Positions 17,024-24,790 of a stretch of DNA of 40,555 bases are shown here, piece after piece; position 1 is the stretch's first letter; each line of letters begins with the position of its first letter. The notes beneath the pieces are model-generated. The model had not been told where the DNA came from. It did no database searches and saw only the letters and a list, made by a program, of their open reading frames with translations. The stretch is from an uncultured SAR86 cluster bacterium (lineage in GTDB: Bacteria > Pseudomonadota > Gammaproteobacteria > Magnimaribacterales > TMED112). Made by a program: the position numbers and the translations under genes. The stretch covers positions 1-40,555 of the forward strand of contig CACEYZ010000008.1 in the NCBI GenBank assembly GCA_902563885.1, in the 5' to 3' direction.

Positions 17024-18022
17024 ATGAATATATTGGGCATTGAAACATCATGCGATGAAACCGCACTTGCTATTTACTCAGAGGAAAATGGACTTATAGC
17101 TAATTCTGTACATTCACAAGTAGATTTATTTAAGGAATATGGTGGTGTTGTGCCTGAAATTGCTGCCAGAGACCATAGTTTAAAGATAATTCCACTTTTA
17201 GAAAATCTCCTAAATGAGTCTGGTGAGAAGCTGAAAAATATAAATTTTATTTCATATACTGCTGGGCCAGGATTAATTGGATCACTTCTAATTGGTGATA
17301 CTGTTGCGAAGACATTGTCGAAGTTATTAGATGTCGATCTAATTCCCATAAACCATCTAGAGGGTCATATACTTGCTCCATGCATGGAATATAGTGAACT
17401 GAAACCACCATATATCTGTCTTTTAGTTTCAGGAGGGCATACGCAAATTATTGTCTGTGAAAATTTTGGGAAATATAAGGTTATTGGTGAAACAATTGAT
17501 GATGCATGTGGAGAGGCATTTGATAAAGTAGGCAAGTTACTTGGTTTAGAGTATCCAGGCGGTCCAAAAGTTTCAAAACTTGCTGAAAATGGAGATTCAA
17601 AAAGGTTTAACTTTCCAAGAGCTTTAAAATCTGAAAACAATCTAGATTTAAGCTTTAGTGGTTTAAAAACTTCGGTCTTATATCAACTAGAAGAATTACA
17701 GGTTAGTGATTATCCTGATGTAGCTGCATCATTTCAAGAAGCAGTTATAGATATTTTAGCTTTTAAACTTTTTAAAGCATCGAAGCAAACAGGAATAAAA
17801 AAAATTATCTGCTCTGGGGGTGTTGCTGCAAATAAAAACCTTAGGAAAGTTTTAAAACAAATAGCAGATGAGGAAGGTATTGAAGTTTATTATCCAAAAT
17901 TGGAATACTGCACCGATAACGCAGCAATGATTGCATATGCAGGTTTTATAAGAAAGAAATATAATCTATTAATTGAAAAGAATATTTTTCCTAGACCAAG
18001 ATGGGCAGTGGAGGAAATTTAA
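17024..18022 (+). CDS. tsaD: tRNA N6-adenosine threonylcarbamoyltransferase
   Basis: TsaD transfers the threonylcarbamoyl group to A37 of ANN-decoding tRNAs. It is 332 residues (E. coli 337). The start MNILGIETSCDETALAIY is diagnostic. The metal-binding pair is in NHLEGH near residue 107-112, followed by LLVSGGHTQI, the EAFDKVGKLLGLEYPGGP segment, SFSGLKTS, SGGVAANKNLR and the C-terminal metal Asp in CTDNAAMIAYAG. Its ATPase partner TsaE is encoded at 26729-27190 on the other strand; TsaB and TsaC are not in the window. The 3' end extends 21 bases past an alternative in-frame folB start, and folB's preferred ATG lies 5 bases after the stop. Confidence 0.97.
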   Translation: MNILGIETSCDETALAIYSEENGLIANSVHSQVDLFKEYGGVVPEIAARDHSLKIIPLLENLLNESGEKLKNINFISYTAGPGLIGSLLIGDTVAKTLSKLLDVDLIPINHLEGHILAPCMEYSELKPPYICLLVSGGHTQIIVCENFGKYKVIGETIDDACGEAFDKVGKLLGLEYPGGPKVSKLAENGDSKRFNFPRALKSENNLDLSFSGLKTSVLYQLEELQVSDYPDVAASFQEAVIDILAFKLFKASKQTGIKKIICSGGVAANKNLRKVLKQIADEEGIEVYYPKLEYCTDNAAMIAYAGFIRKKYNLLIEKNIFPRPRWAVEEI

Positions 18023-18027
18023 TAATT

Positions 18028-18390
18028 ATGGATAAAATTTACGTAAATGACCTAGAGGTAATGGGCACAATCGGAATTTTTGATTGGGAGAAAAAAATCA
18101 AACAAAAAATTAGTATCTCCTATGAAATTAATCAAGATAATTCAGCTGCTGCTGAAAAAGATACTATTGAAGCCGCCACTGATTATAAGTCCATAACTAA
18201 AGCTATTATTTCTTTTGTCGAAAAGAATAAATTTGAACTTGTTGAAACATTTGCTGAAAAAATAGCAGAGATGGTTATTAAAGAATATAAAGTTAAATGG
18301 ATCAAGCTAAGAGTTTCAAAACCTGGCGCATTAAGATTTTCAAAAGATGTCGGAGTGATTATAGAGAGAAACTCTAAATCATATGAATAA
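18028..18390 (+). CDS. folB: Dihydroneopterin aldolase
   Basis: FolB cleaves dihydroneopterin to 6-hydroxymethyl-dihydropterin and glycolaldehyde in folate synthesis. I start at ATG 18028 (120 residues; E. coli 122), since an earlier in-frame ATG at 18001 would read through the tsaD tail; the MDKIYVNDLEVMGTIGIFDWEK start is canonical. GGAGG lies 13 bases upstream, a little far. Other family segments are ATDYKSITK, FELVETFAEKIAE and the RVSKPGALRFSKDVGV strand. It overlaps folK by 8 bases, so consecutive steps of folate synthesis are coupled. Confidence 0.94.
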   Translation: MDKIYVNDLEVMGTIGIFDWEKKIKQKISISYEINQDNSAAAEKDTIEAATDYKSITKAIISFVEKNKFELVETFAEKIAEMVIKEYKVKWIKLRVSKPGALRFSKDVGVIIERNSKSYE

Positions 18391-18784
18391 GTTTTATGTA
18401 TTAGTTGGTTCAAATATCAAACCACAAATAAATATTGAGAAAGGAATCGATTTAATTCGTAAGCTAAAGGTTATTGAAATTGAGTCAATGAGCAAAGAAT
18501 ATCATTCTGATCCAGTTGGAATGGAAGGAAATAGATTTATAAATATAGTGCTCAGATGCAAAACTAAATTATCATTTAGAGAAGCACTTTCTGAATTAAA
18601 AAAAATAGAGTTGCTTTGTGGAAGGATAAGAGATCCCAAAAATAAATTTACATCTAGAACTCTTGATTTAGATATTATTGATTGGAACAGTGAAGAGGCA
18701 ATAATTGAGGGATATCAAATGCCCGACCCAGATATTAAAAAGCATGATTTTATTAAAATTCCTTATTCAGAAATAAAAGACTAA
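18383..18784 (+). CDS. folK: 2-amino-4-hydroxy-6-hydroxymethyldihydropteridine pyrophosphokinase
   Basis: HPPK transfers pyrophosphate from ATP to 6-hydroxymethyl-dihydropterin, the step after FolB. The protein is 133 residues, shorter than E. coli (159). The signature SRTLDLDIIDW near residue 92 contains the Mg-binding Asp pair, and KEYHSDPVGMEGNRFINIVL and CGRIRDPKNKF are also family segments. The C-terminus PDIKKHDFIKIPYSEI is reduced compared with the usual HPRxxxRxFVLxPL block. In many gammaproteobacteria folK follows pcnB; here it follows folB instead, and a deoxynucleoside kinase follows pcnB. The stop shares CTAA with the convergent DUF1338 gene. Confidence 0.94.
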   Translation: MNKFYVLVGSNIKPQINIEKGIDLIRKLKVIEIESMSKEYHSDPVGMEGNRFINIVLRCKTKLSFREALSELKKIELLCGRIRDPKNKFTSRTLDLDIIDWNSEEAIIEGYQMPDPDIKKHDFIKIPYSEIKD

Positions 18785-19563
18785 TTTTTTTTATTCGTAC
18801 TTTCAAAAATCTTATCAGCTGACTTTGCTACAAACCCTTGATAGATTTTGCCGTCTTTGCCAGGATACCTTTTTGCAAATTCGTAATAACAGCTTGGAAG
18901 AATTTGTTTAGAGTTTCCAAAAAATACTGGCATCTCATCTGCGAGTATTGATGATTGCTCAAGAAGCTCCTCTTTTGATCCTTTTATTTCCCCACCTGAT
19001 ATATTTAATTTGAATTTATTTTTTTTAAGAAGATTATTTACTTCAATTAAACTGGAGAAATTTTCTAGATGATTGACTGAAATAGTAAAATGATTCGGAC
19101 AAAAGCCCCAAATATAAAGCCAAGAAGCATATTCTGATTCTTCAGCCAAACTATTATATGTATCTAAATCAATATTCCATTTTCTTCCCCCTAGCAAAAG
19201 ATCTTCTGGAGATAAATCCTTAGTTTTTTCTGAAATTTCAACTACTACGTTTTGTAGTTCATTAGAAAACTCTTCACATAAGAGCTCAGATAAGAATATT
19301 TTAGGTCTATTTTCGTCATCATTCTCTAGATGAATTGCCTTAAGTTTTTTAATTTTAAAATCATAGTCACCTCCATGATAATAACCGTATTGTTCAAGAA
19401 ATTTTGCTTGTCTATTTATACTGAGATGATCAGTATTGAAAGTTCTGAAAGCTATGTGATCATTTGTAATTTCTTCATTAAATAATTTAGAGATTTGATT
19501 TGCTGAAGGAGTATAGCTTGTATACATTTTCCACATTTTGTCTAAGAGTAAATCAATATTCAT
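18781..19563 (-). CDS. DUF1338 family protein, short form (2-oxoadipate dioxygenase/decarboxylase-like)
   Basis: A 260-residue member of the DUF1338/HglS-YdcJ family, a VOC-fold group whose characterised members are Fe(II) enzymes converting 2-oxoadipate to 2-hydroxyglutarate in lysine breakdown. The family's NDHIAFRTF motif is at residues 34-42, giving metal His H36 and substrate-binding R40. Candidates for the other ligands are H158 in PNHFTISVNHL and E228 in SCYYEFAKRYP. HglS is considerably longer, so this is the compact form and the substrate is uncertain. ATG 19563 is chosen over a TTG one codon earlier; it overlaps the upstream phosphotransferase stop (TGATG). It ends convergently on folK. 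Confidence 0.82.
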   Translation of the reverse strand: MNIDLLLDKMWKMYTSYTPSANQISKLFNEEITNDHIAFRTFNTDHLSINRQAKFLEQYGYYHGGDYDFKIKKLKAIHLENDDENRPKIFLSELLCEEFSNELQNVVVEISEKTKDLSPEDLLLGGRKWNIDLDTYNSLAEESEYASWLYIWGFCPNHFTISVNHLENFSSLIEVNNLLKKNKFKLNISGGEIKGSKEELLEQSSILADEMPVFFGNSKQILPSCYYEFAKRYPGKDGKIYQGFVAKSADKIFESTNKKN

Positions 19564-20597
19564 CAACTTATTTTTTTTGCTTTTTCCCAGCCCAAGTTAG
19601 CATATTCTATAGCTCTTTTCCCCATTTGTATGGCAAATTCACTTGCAGCAGTTCCATCTCTTACTCTTCCAAGGATTCCTTGACATATACCAGCTACTTT
19701 GAAAAGTGAGAAAATAATATAGAACTCCCAATCACTATCAAGCTGCATTTTCGTTCTGGAAAGATATTTTTTCAGGTATTCATCCTCATTTGGTATTCCT
19801 AACCCTTTGGCAACATCGTTATCAATCTTCGCTATATGCCACAATAGACAATGATATCCAAAGTCAGCAAGAGGATCTCCAATTGTCGAAAGCTCCCAGT
19901 CTAAAATCGCAATATTATTGTCGTTATTATCAAAAACCACGTTATCTAATCGATAATCACCATGGACAATGGAAACATATTTTTGTTTAGGAATTCTTTT
20001 AGGTAGCCATTCAATTAGTTTATGCATAGAATCAATTTTCTCTGTCTCTGAATCAAAATATTGTTTTGTCCATCTAGAGACTTGACGTTCAACATAATTT
20101 CCAGTTTTTCCAAAATCCTCAAGCTCTAAAGTTTTAATATCTTGAATGTGTAAAAGAGATATTCCTTGATTAAGTTGATCAAAGACAAGTGACCTTCTTC
20201 CCTTATCAATTTCAGATGCAAATGGATCCCAGAAAATATTTCCATCACAAAATTCCATTATGTAAAAAATCGTTCCTATTACTGATTCGTCTTCACAAAG
20301 ATGAATTGTTTTAGGAGTGGGGACTTCAGTATTTTGAAGTGATGTTAAGACTTTATATTCTCTATCAACAGCATGTGCAGATTTAAGCAGCTTGCCTGAT
20401 GGCTTTCTTCTTAAAACATATTTATTATTTTCTGAGATTAAAAGATATGTTGGGTTAGATTGACCGCCCTTAAACTGTTCATATTTTAAAATGTTTCCAA
20501 TGTTAGTATCTTTTTTTTCTAAATAAATATTTAGATCTTCAAGATTAAATGCCAGCTTTTCTGATACTTCTTTAGTTCCAGAAAATTGCTCACTCAT
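19563..20597 (-). CDS. Phosphotransferase family protein (ACAD10/11-like APH domain)
   Basis: A 344-residue protein with the aminoglycoside-phosphotransferase/choline-kinase fold, in the branch related to the kinase domains of ACAD10/ACAD11. The N-lobe has QFKGGQSNPTYLL and the ATP-site Lys/Arg segment YVLRRKPSG, then HAVDREYKVL. The catalytic loop is VHGDYRLDNVVF and the metal-binding segment is ILDWELSTIGDPLADFGYH. Family members are proposed to phosphorylate 4-hydroxyacyl substrates or other small molecules; the substrate here is unknown. No acyl-CoA dehydrogenase is adjacent. It overlaps the coiled-coil gene upstream by 8 bases and the DUF1338 gene downstream by one base, so the three appear to form one operon. 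Confidence 0.87.
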   Translation of the reverse strand: MSEQFSGTKEVSEKLAFNLEDLNIYLEKKDTNIGNILKYEQFKGGQSNPTYLLISENNKYVLRRKPSGKLLKSAHAVDREYKVLTSLQNTEVPTPKTIHLCEDESVIGTIFYIMEFCDGNIFWDPFASEIDKGRRSLVFDQLNQGISLLHIQDIKTLELEDFGKTGNYVERQVSRWTKQYFDSETEKIDSMHKLIEWLPKRIPKQKYVSIVHGDYRLDNVVFDNNDNNIAILDWELSTIGDPLADFGYHCLLWHIAKIDNDVAKGLGIPNEDEYLKKYLSRTKMQLDSDWEFYIIFSLFKVAGICQGILGRVRDGTAASEFAIQMGKRAIEYANLGWEKAKKIS

Positions 20598-20769
20598 TCT
20601 TATCTTTTGAATCCATCACTAATAGTTGATTTTCTTTAACTAAATTAGATATTTTTTGTTCCAGTTCAGTTATTTTTCCTTTGAGCGATTTATTTTCTGT
20701 TTTTACCTTGAAGTTGAGCTCTATGAGTTTATCTACAAGTTCTGATAAATTTTTGATTTTTTCATGCAT
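20590..20769 (-). CDS. Small coiled-coil protein, TIGR02449/ZapB-like
   Basis: A 59-residue frame from ATG 20769 to TGA 20590. It begins MHEKIKNLSELVDKLIELN and is almost entirely charged/leucine heptads (KSLKGKITELEQKISNLV), with no Cys, no Trp and no Pro, so it should be one continuous coiled coil. The TIGR02449 family of gammaproteobacteria has this size and character and lies beside zapA, ygfB, pepP and ubiH; here pepP-ubiH start 14 bases away on the other strand. No zapA or ygfB is visible. A link with cell division (ZapA/ZapB-like) is therefore only suggested by context. It overlaps the phosphotransferase start by 8 bases. Confidence 0.68.
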   Translation of the reverse strand: MHEKIKNLSELVDKLIELNFKVKTENKSLKGKITELEQKISNLVKENQLLVMDSKDKNE

Positions 20770-20783
20770 AATATTACGTGCTC

Positions 20784-22079
20784 ATGGATGATTTTAACAA
20801 TAAAACATACGTAAAAAGAAGAAAAGAGATTTCAAAACTTATGGAAAGCAACTCATGCTTTTTAATTAACTCTGCAAATCTCAAATTTAGAAACAATGAT
20901 TCAAGTTATTTTTTCCGACAGGATAGTAACTTTTATTATTTATCTGGCTTTGTTGAGCCTGATTCTCTAATAATGATAGAGAATAATGGCAAATCAACGC
21001 TTTTTTGTAGAGAGAGAAATCTTGAATTAGAAAAATGGGATGGGTTCATGCATGGAATTGATGGCGCAAAAAAGACCTTTGGATTTGACGAATGCTTTGA
21101 TATTACAGAAAAAGAAAATCTAATACCTGAAATGATCAAGGGAAAAACAAATCTTTACTGCTTAATTGGTAAAGATAAGAATTTCGATTCCTCTGTTAGC
21201 TCATGGGTAAATAAGGCAAATAATCTTGAGAGGCATCAAGCAAATATTGATATAAAAAATTTCTCAAATGAGCTGGGGATGATGAGACTAATAAAGGATG
21301 AACATGAATTAAATTTGATGAGAAAATCTTGTGAAATTGCTGCAAAAGCACATAAAAAAGCCTTGATGAATATAAAGAAAGGAATGTCAGAATTTGATAT
21401 AGAGAGTTTATATTTAAATTATTTTAGGGAAGGAGGCTCAAGTTTTCCTTCTTATACCCCAATTGTTGCAGGTGGAAGTAATGCATGCATTCTTCATTAC
21501 ATTGAAAATAATAAATCTATAAATGAATCTGATCTAGTTTTAGTAGATGCTGGTTGTGAATATAATTACTACGCTTCTGACATAACAAGAACATTTCCTA
21601 TAAGCGGAAAATTTTCAGCAGAGCAAAAAGCAATTTATGAAGTTGTCCTAGAAGCACATAAGAAATCTACTGAAGCTATTGTTGTAGGAAATTCATGTAT
21701 GAATCCTCAAAAAACCTCAGAAGAAGTAATTTCACAAGGATTAAAGGATCTTGGTTTTTTAAAAGAGCCACTAGAACAAATTCTTGAAAAGAAATTATTT
21801 AGGGAATTTTATTACCACAAAATCGGTCATTGGATTGGACTAGATGTTCATGATGACAGTCCTTATACATACAAAGACGAAGAAATTAAATTTAAAGAAA
21901 ATATGATTATGACTATTGAGCCAGGTATATATATTAATGAGTCAGCGCCTGTAGATTCAAAGTGGAAAGGTATTGGAATTAGAATTGAAGACGATATTCT
22001 AGCAACAAATAAAGGACCTATTAATTTAACTAATGAAGTTCCATCACATTCTGATGAAATAGAAAAATTAATGGCTTAA
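20784..22079 (+). CDS. pepP: Xaa-Pro aminopeptidase P
   Basis: PepP removes the N-terminal residue from peptides with proline in second position, using two Mn ions. From ATG 20784 the protein is 431 residues (E. coli 441); a GTG two codons earlier is the alternative. The N-terminal creatinase-like domain includes FRQDSNFYYLSGF. The pita-bread catalytic domain holds the metal ligands D254 and D266 (VDAGCEYNYYASDITRTF), H350 region (HKIGHWIGLDVHD), E379 (TIEPGIYI) and E402 (RIEDDI). It is followed after 2 bases by ubiH, the widespread pepP-ubiH pairing. Confidence 0.96.
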   Translation: MDDFNNKTYVKRRKEISKLMESNSCFLINSANLKFRNNDSSYFFRQDSNFYYLSGFVEPDSLIMIENNGKSTLFCRERNLELEKWDGFMHGIDGAKKTFGFDECFDITEKENLIPEMIKGKTNLYCLIGKDKNFDSSVSSWVNKANNLERHQANIDIKNFSNELGMMRLIKDEHELNLMRKSCEIAAKAHKKALMNIKKGMSEFDIESLYLNYFREGGSSFPSYTPIVAGGSNACILHYIENNKSINESDLVLVDAGCEYNYYASDITRTFPISGKFSAEQKAIYEVVLEAHKKSTEAIVVGNSCMNPQKTSEEVISQGLKDLGFLKEPLEQILEKKLFREFYYHKIGHWIGLDVHDDSPYTYKDEEIKFKENMIMTIEPGIYINESAPVDSKWKGIGIRIEDDILATNKGPINLTNEVPSHSDEIEKLMA

Positions 22080-22081
22080 AA

Positions 22082-23173
22082 ATGCATAAGCAGGTAGTAA
22101 TAGTGGGTGCAGGAGTAATTGGATGTTTATTAGGGAAAATATTAAAAAATAATAGTATCCCATTCAAAATTCTTGAAAGATCTCCTCAATATAAAAAAAA
22201 AGGAGATCGAACTGTAGCATTAACCAAACAATCAATAATCCTTTTAAATAAGTTATTTCCTGATTTAGATATTAATAAATATTCAACCCCTGTCAGCAAG
22301 ATGTCTTTATTCCATGAGTCAAAAAAGAACCTGATATTAGAATCTGATGAGATAGATAAAGTCACAAGCATATGTCTTCTTGACTGGCTAAATAAAAATT
22401 TAATTGATGAACTTAAAGACGATATTATTTGGAACAATGAAATTCAAAAAATAGACTTTAAGGAAAATAAAATTGAACTAACTGGGACAAAAAATATTAT
22501 TGCTGACGTTGTTTTTGCAACTGATGGTAGTAATTCAAAAATTCGCGAATTAATAAATTTTGAAATTGAAAAATGGTTTTATGATCAAAAGGCATATACT
22601 TTTTTAATAGAGGCAAATCATAATTCTGAGGCTAAACAATATTTTCTAGAAACAGGTACATTGGCTTTCTTGCCAATCAACCTCGATAAAAAAAAATATT
22701 ATTCAGTAATTTTTTGCACTAACACAAAAGAAAATCCTGAAACTGAACTAAAACAAATTTTTAAGAATTTTCAAATTAAAATCGATCCTAGTAATATTTC
22801 GCTCAGAAATTCTGCAGAATTAAGTCATTCAAGGGCAAAAAAATTATATAAAGATAGAGTTTTTCTATGTGGTGATGCTGCAAATTCATTTCATCCTATG
22901 GCAGGTCAAGGATTGAACCTCGGTATTGGAGACATTATTGAGATTGAGAAAAATATTAAAGAAATCATAGATTTAGATGATGATGCTATAGCAGCTTACT
23001 CAAATATTAGAACTCAAAAAAATATCCAGATGACATGGATTATTCAATCATTATATGCAATGTTTTCAAATTCCAGAGGTTTTATGAAAATCTTACTTGA
23101 TGGTGGAATGAAATTTCTAGATAGTACTCCGAAAATTAAAAATAAAATTATTGAATTTGCCAATAAGAATTAA
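22082..23173 (+). CDS. ubiH: FAD-dependent 2-polyprenylphenol hydroxylase (UbiH/UbiF/VisC family)
   Basis: A flavin monooxygenase of ubiquinone ring hydroxylation, 363 residues (E. coli UbiH 392). It has the N-terminal dinucleotide fold VVIVGAGVIGCLLG, a central ATDGSNSKIRELI segment (the family DG motif) and the FAD ribityl-binding VFLCGDAANSFHPMAGQGLNLG, the UbiH-family signature. Position after pepP supports UbiH, but UbiF/UbiI-like specificity cannot be separated by eye. Together with ubiC and ubiA at the left edge this shows aerobic quinone synthesis. Its stop overlaps maf at the four bases TTAA. Confidence 0.9.
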   Translation: MHKQVVIVGAGVIGCLLGKILKNNSIPFKILERSPQYKKKGDRTVALTKQSIILLNKLFPDLDINKYSTPVSKMSLFHESKKNLILESDEIDKVTSICLLDWLNKNLIDELKDDIIWNNEIQKIDFKENKIELTGTKNIIADVVFATDGSNSKIRELINFEIEKWFYDQKAYTFLIEANHNSEAKQYFLETGTLAFLPINLDKKKYYSVIFCTNTKENPETELKQIFKNFQIKIDPSNISLRNSAELSHSRAKKLYKDRVFLCGDAANSFHPMAGQGLNLGIGDIIEIEKNIKEIIDLDDDAIAAYSNIRTQKNIQMTWIIQSLYAMFSNSRGFMKILLDGGMKFLDSTPKIKNKIIEFANKN

Positions 23174-23742
23174 TTTCTTTGTATTTCTTTAATTAGTTCA
23201 TAAGTTTCATGAACTGGAAGTCCAACTACATTGGTATAACTTCCATTTATTAAGGCTATAAATTTTCCCGCAGGTCCATGTATTCCATAACCTCCAGCTT
23301 TTTCTAAGCCTTCGTTAGAGTAAACATAATCATTGATCTCTTTTTCAGACATTTCACAGAAAGTCACCTTTGTTTCACAAGTCCTCATGAGTGATTTCTC
23401 TTTAGTTGAAATCATCACAGATGTAAAAACACTATGTTCCTTTCCTGAAAATTCTTTGAGCATTGCTATATTCGTTTCATGCTTTTTTGGTTTCCCATAA
23501 ATTTTTTTATCAGGGGAAAATACAAGTGTATCTGCTGTTAAAACTGGATACTCCAAATCATTATCATTTAATAGAGATCTAGCACTTTGGTTCTTACCCT
23601 TTACGATTAATTTAGAGCATTCAATTGGATTACTTTCAACTATTGAAGATTCATCAAAGTCTTGTTCGACAACCTTATGTTTAATATTAATCAAATCAAG
23701 AAGGTCTGTTCTCCTAGCTGACGCAGAAGCAAGTAGTAGCAC
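23170..23742 (-). CDS. maf: Maf family nucleotide pyrophosphatase (dTTP/UTP type)
   Basis: Maf proteins hydrolyse non-canonical or excess nucleoside triphosphates to monophosphates. The 190-residue protein starts LLLASASARRTDLLD (family SxSxRR) and has LTADTLV in the middle. The segment GGYGIHGPAGKFIALINGSY and the following NVVGLPVHETYEL match the YhdE/MafA branch acting on dTTP and UTP rather than the YceF m7GTP branch. The start is GTG 23742, 2 bases after the rpmB stop, and the conserved LASAS begins at residue 4, so there is no room for another start. Confidence 0.93.
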   Translation of the reverse strand: MLLLASASARRTDLLDLINIKHKVVEQDFDESSIVESNPIECSKLIVKGKNQSARSLLNDNDLEYPVLTADTLVFSPDKKIYGKPKKHETNIAMLKEFSGKEHSVFTSVMISTKEKSLMRTCETKVTFCEMSEKEINDYVYSNEGLEKAGGYGIHGPAGKFIALINGSYTNVVGLPVHETYELIKEIQRN

Positions 23743-23744
23743 TA

Positions 23745-23981
23745 TTAGATTTTAAGTCCTTTAGTTCTTAGGTCCTTAAGAACAGTGTCAATGCCGTTCT
23801 TATCAATTATTCTCATTCCTTTTGCTGAAACAGTTAAGGTAATAAATTTTTTTTCCGACTCGACCCAGAATTTATGTTTATGAAGATTTGGTTTAAATAA
23901 TCTTTTCACACGGTTTTTTGCATGGGATACATGATTGCCCACCATTGCTTTTTTCCCTGTAACTTGACAAACCTTACTCAT
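23745..23981 (-). CDS. rpmB: 50S ribosomal protein L28
   Basis: L28 is a 50S protein; the 78 residues equal E. coli's length. [16 protein letters not shown], then [29 protein letters not shown] and a basic tail are diagnostic. A frame extension to 24020 exists, but ATG 23981 gives the canonical N-terminus. Only one Cys is present, so it is the zinc-free form. There is no purine-rich Shine-Dalgarno in the ten bases before the ATG. The usual partner rpmG (L33) does not follow; maf does. Confidence 0.96.
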   Translation of the reverse strand: MSKVCQVTGKKAMVGNHVSHAKNRVKRLFKPNLHKHKFWVESEKKFITLTVSAKGMRIIDKNGIDTVLKDLRTKGLKI

Positions 23982-23991
23982 AAGAACGCAA

Positions 23992-24020
23992 ATGATAAGA
24001 TAGTAATCTATTTTATGCAA
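23992..24020 (-). promoter_or_regulatory. Candidate rpmB promoter
   Basis: On the minus strand TTGCAT (24015-24020) and TATCAT (23992-23997) are separated by 17 bases. The -10 ends only 10 bases before the rpmB ATG, so the predicted transcript would be nearly leaderless, which fits the absent Shine-Dalgarno. A second -10-like TAAAAT sits closer to the -35. The match is moderate and could be chance in AT-rich DNA. Confidence 0.3.
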
Positions 24021-24037
24021 TAATTTACTTTTTAACG

Positions 24038-24490
24038 ATGAAGCTCAAATTTAAGGTTTTAGACAAAAGAATTGGAACTGAATTTGGTATGCCAAAATAT
24101 CAAACTTCTGGTTCAGCTGGAATGGATTTAATTGCTTGCAATAAGGAAAAGCTTTTACTTAAACCAAATGAGTCAACTGTTATTCAGTCTGGTATTTCAA
24201 TTTATATAGAGGATCCAGAATTTGCTGGGATAATCATACCAAGATCAGGACTTGGGGCAAAAAAAGGATTAGTCTGTGGAAATCTCACAGGTTTAATTGA
24301 TTCTGATTACCAAGGGCCTCTTGGAATTTCTTTGTGGAATAGATCTAATGAAAATATAGAGATAACTCCTGGTGATCGTGTAGCTCAACTAGTTGTTATA
24401 AAAGTCAATCAAGTACAACTAGAACAAGTTGAGGAATTTAATCTTTCGACTCGTGGTGATAAAGGTTTTGGTAGTACAGGTGTTAGTTAG
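24038..24490 (+). CDS. dut: dUTP diphosphatase
   Basis: Dut hydrolyses dUTP to dUMP, keeping uracil out of DNA and feeding dTMP synthesis. The trimeric dUTPase motifs are in order: SGSAGMDL near residue 24, [11 protein letters not shown] near 68, [15 protein letters not shown] near 80, GDRVAQLV near 111 and the C-terminal [10 protein letters not shown] arm. At 150 residues it matches E. coli (151-152). The start ATG 24038 is divergent from rpmB across 56 bases. No dfp/coaBC, its usual neighbour in E. coli, is present. The stop overlaps rpmE by 8 bases. Confidence 0.97.
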   Translation: MKLKFKVLDKRIGTEFGMPKYQTSGSAGMDLIACNKEKLLLKPNESTVIQSGISIYIEDPEFAGIIIPRSGLGAKKGLVCGNLTGLIDSDYQGPLGISLWNRSNENIEITPGDRVAQLVVIKVNQVQLEQVEEFNLSTRGDKGFGSTGVS

Positions 24491-24734
24491 TCTTTTTTCC
24501 GAATTTTTTCTCAAATCTTTGAACCCTGCCACCTGTATCAAGGATTTTCTGTTGTCCGGTATAAAATGGATGAGAGGCTGAAGATGTTTCAACAGCGTAG
24601 TAAGGATATGTTTTTCCATCTTCCCATTCTTTAGTTTGTGTTGTTTTAAGTGTTGAGCGAATAAGAAAATACTTATCCACGCTGGTATCATGAAATAACA
24701 CTTCTCTATATTCTGGATGTATATTTTTTTTCAT
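24483..24734 (-). CDS. rpmE2: 50S ribosomal protein L31 type B (zinc-independent)
   Basis: An 83-residue L31 of the type B (YkgM-like) form: [18 protein letters not shown], then [30 protein letters not shown] and [14 protein letters not shown]. It has no Cys, so the zinc-binding CxxC of type A L31 is missing. In E. coli this type is made under zinc starvation. Here it is next to priA, where many proteobacteria keep their type A rpmE, so it may be the only L31, but the rest of the genome is not visible. It is divergent from priA across 56 bases. Confidence 0.95.
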   Translation of the reverse strand: MKKNIHPEYREVLFHDTSVDKYFLIRSTLKTTQTKEWEDGKTYPYYAVETSSASHPFYTGQQKILDTGGRVQRFEKKFGKKTN

Positions 24735-24790
24735 ATAACTAAAATTGTGAAGGAAATAATATCAAATAAATTTTCTATTACAATAAATTG

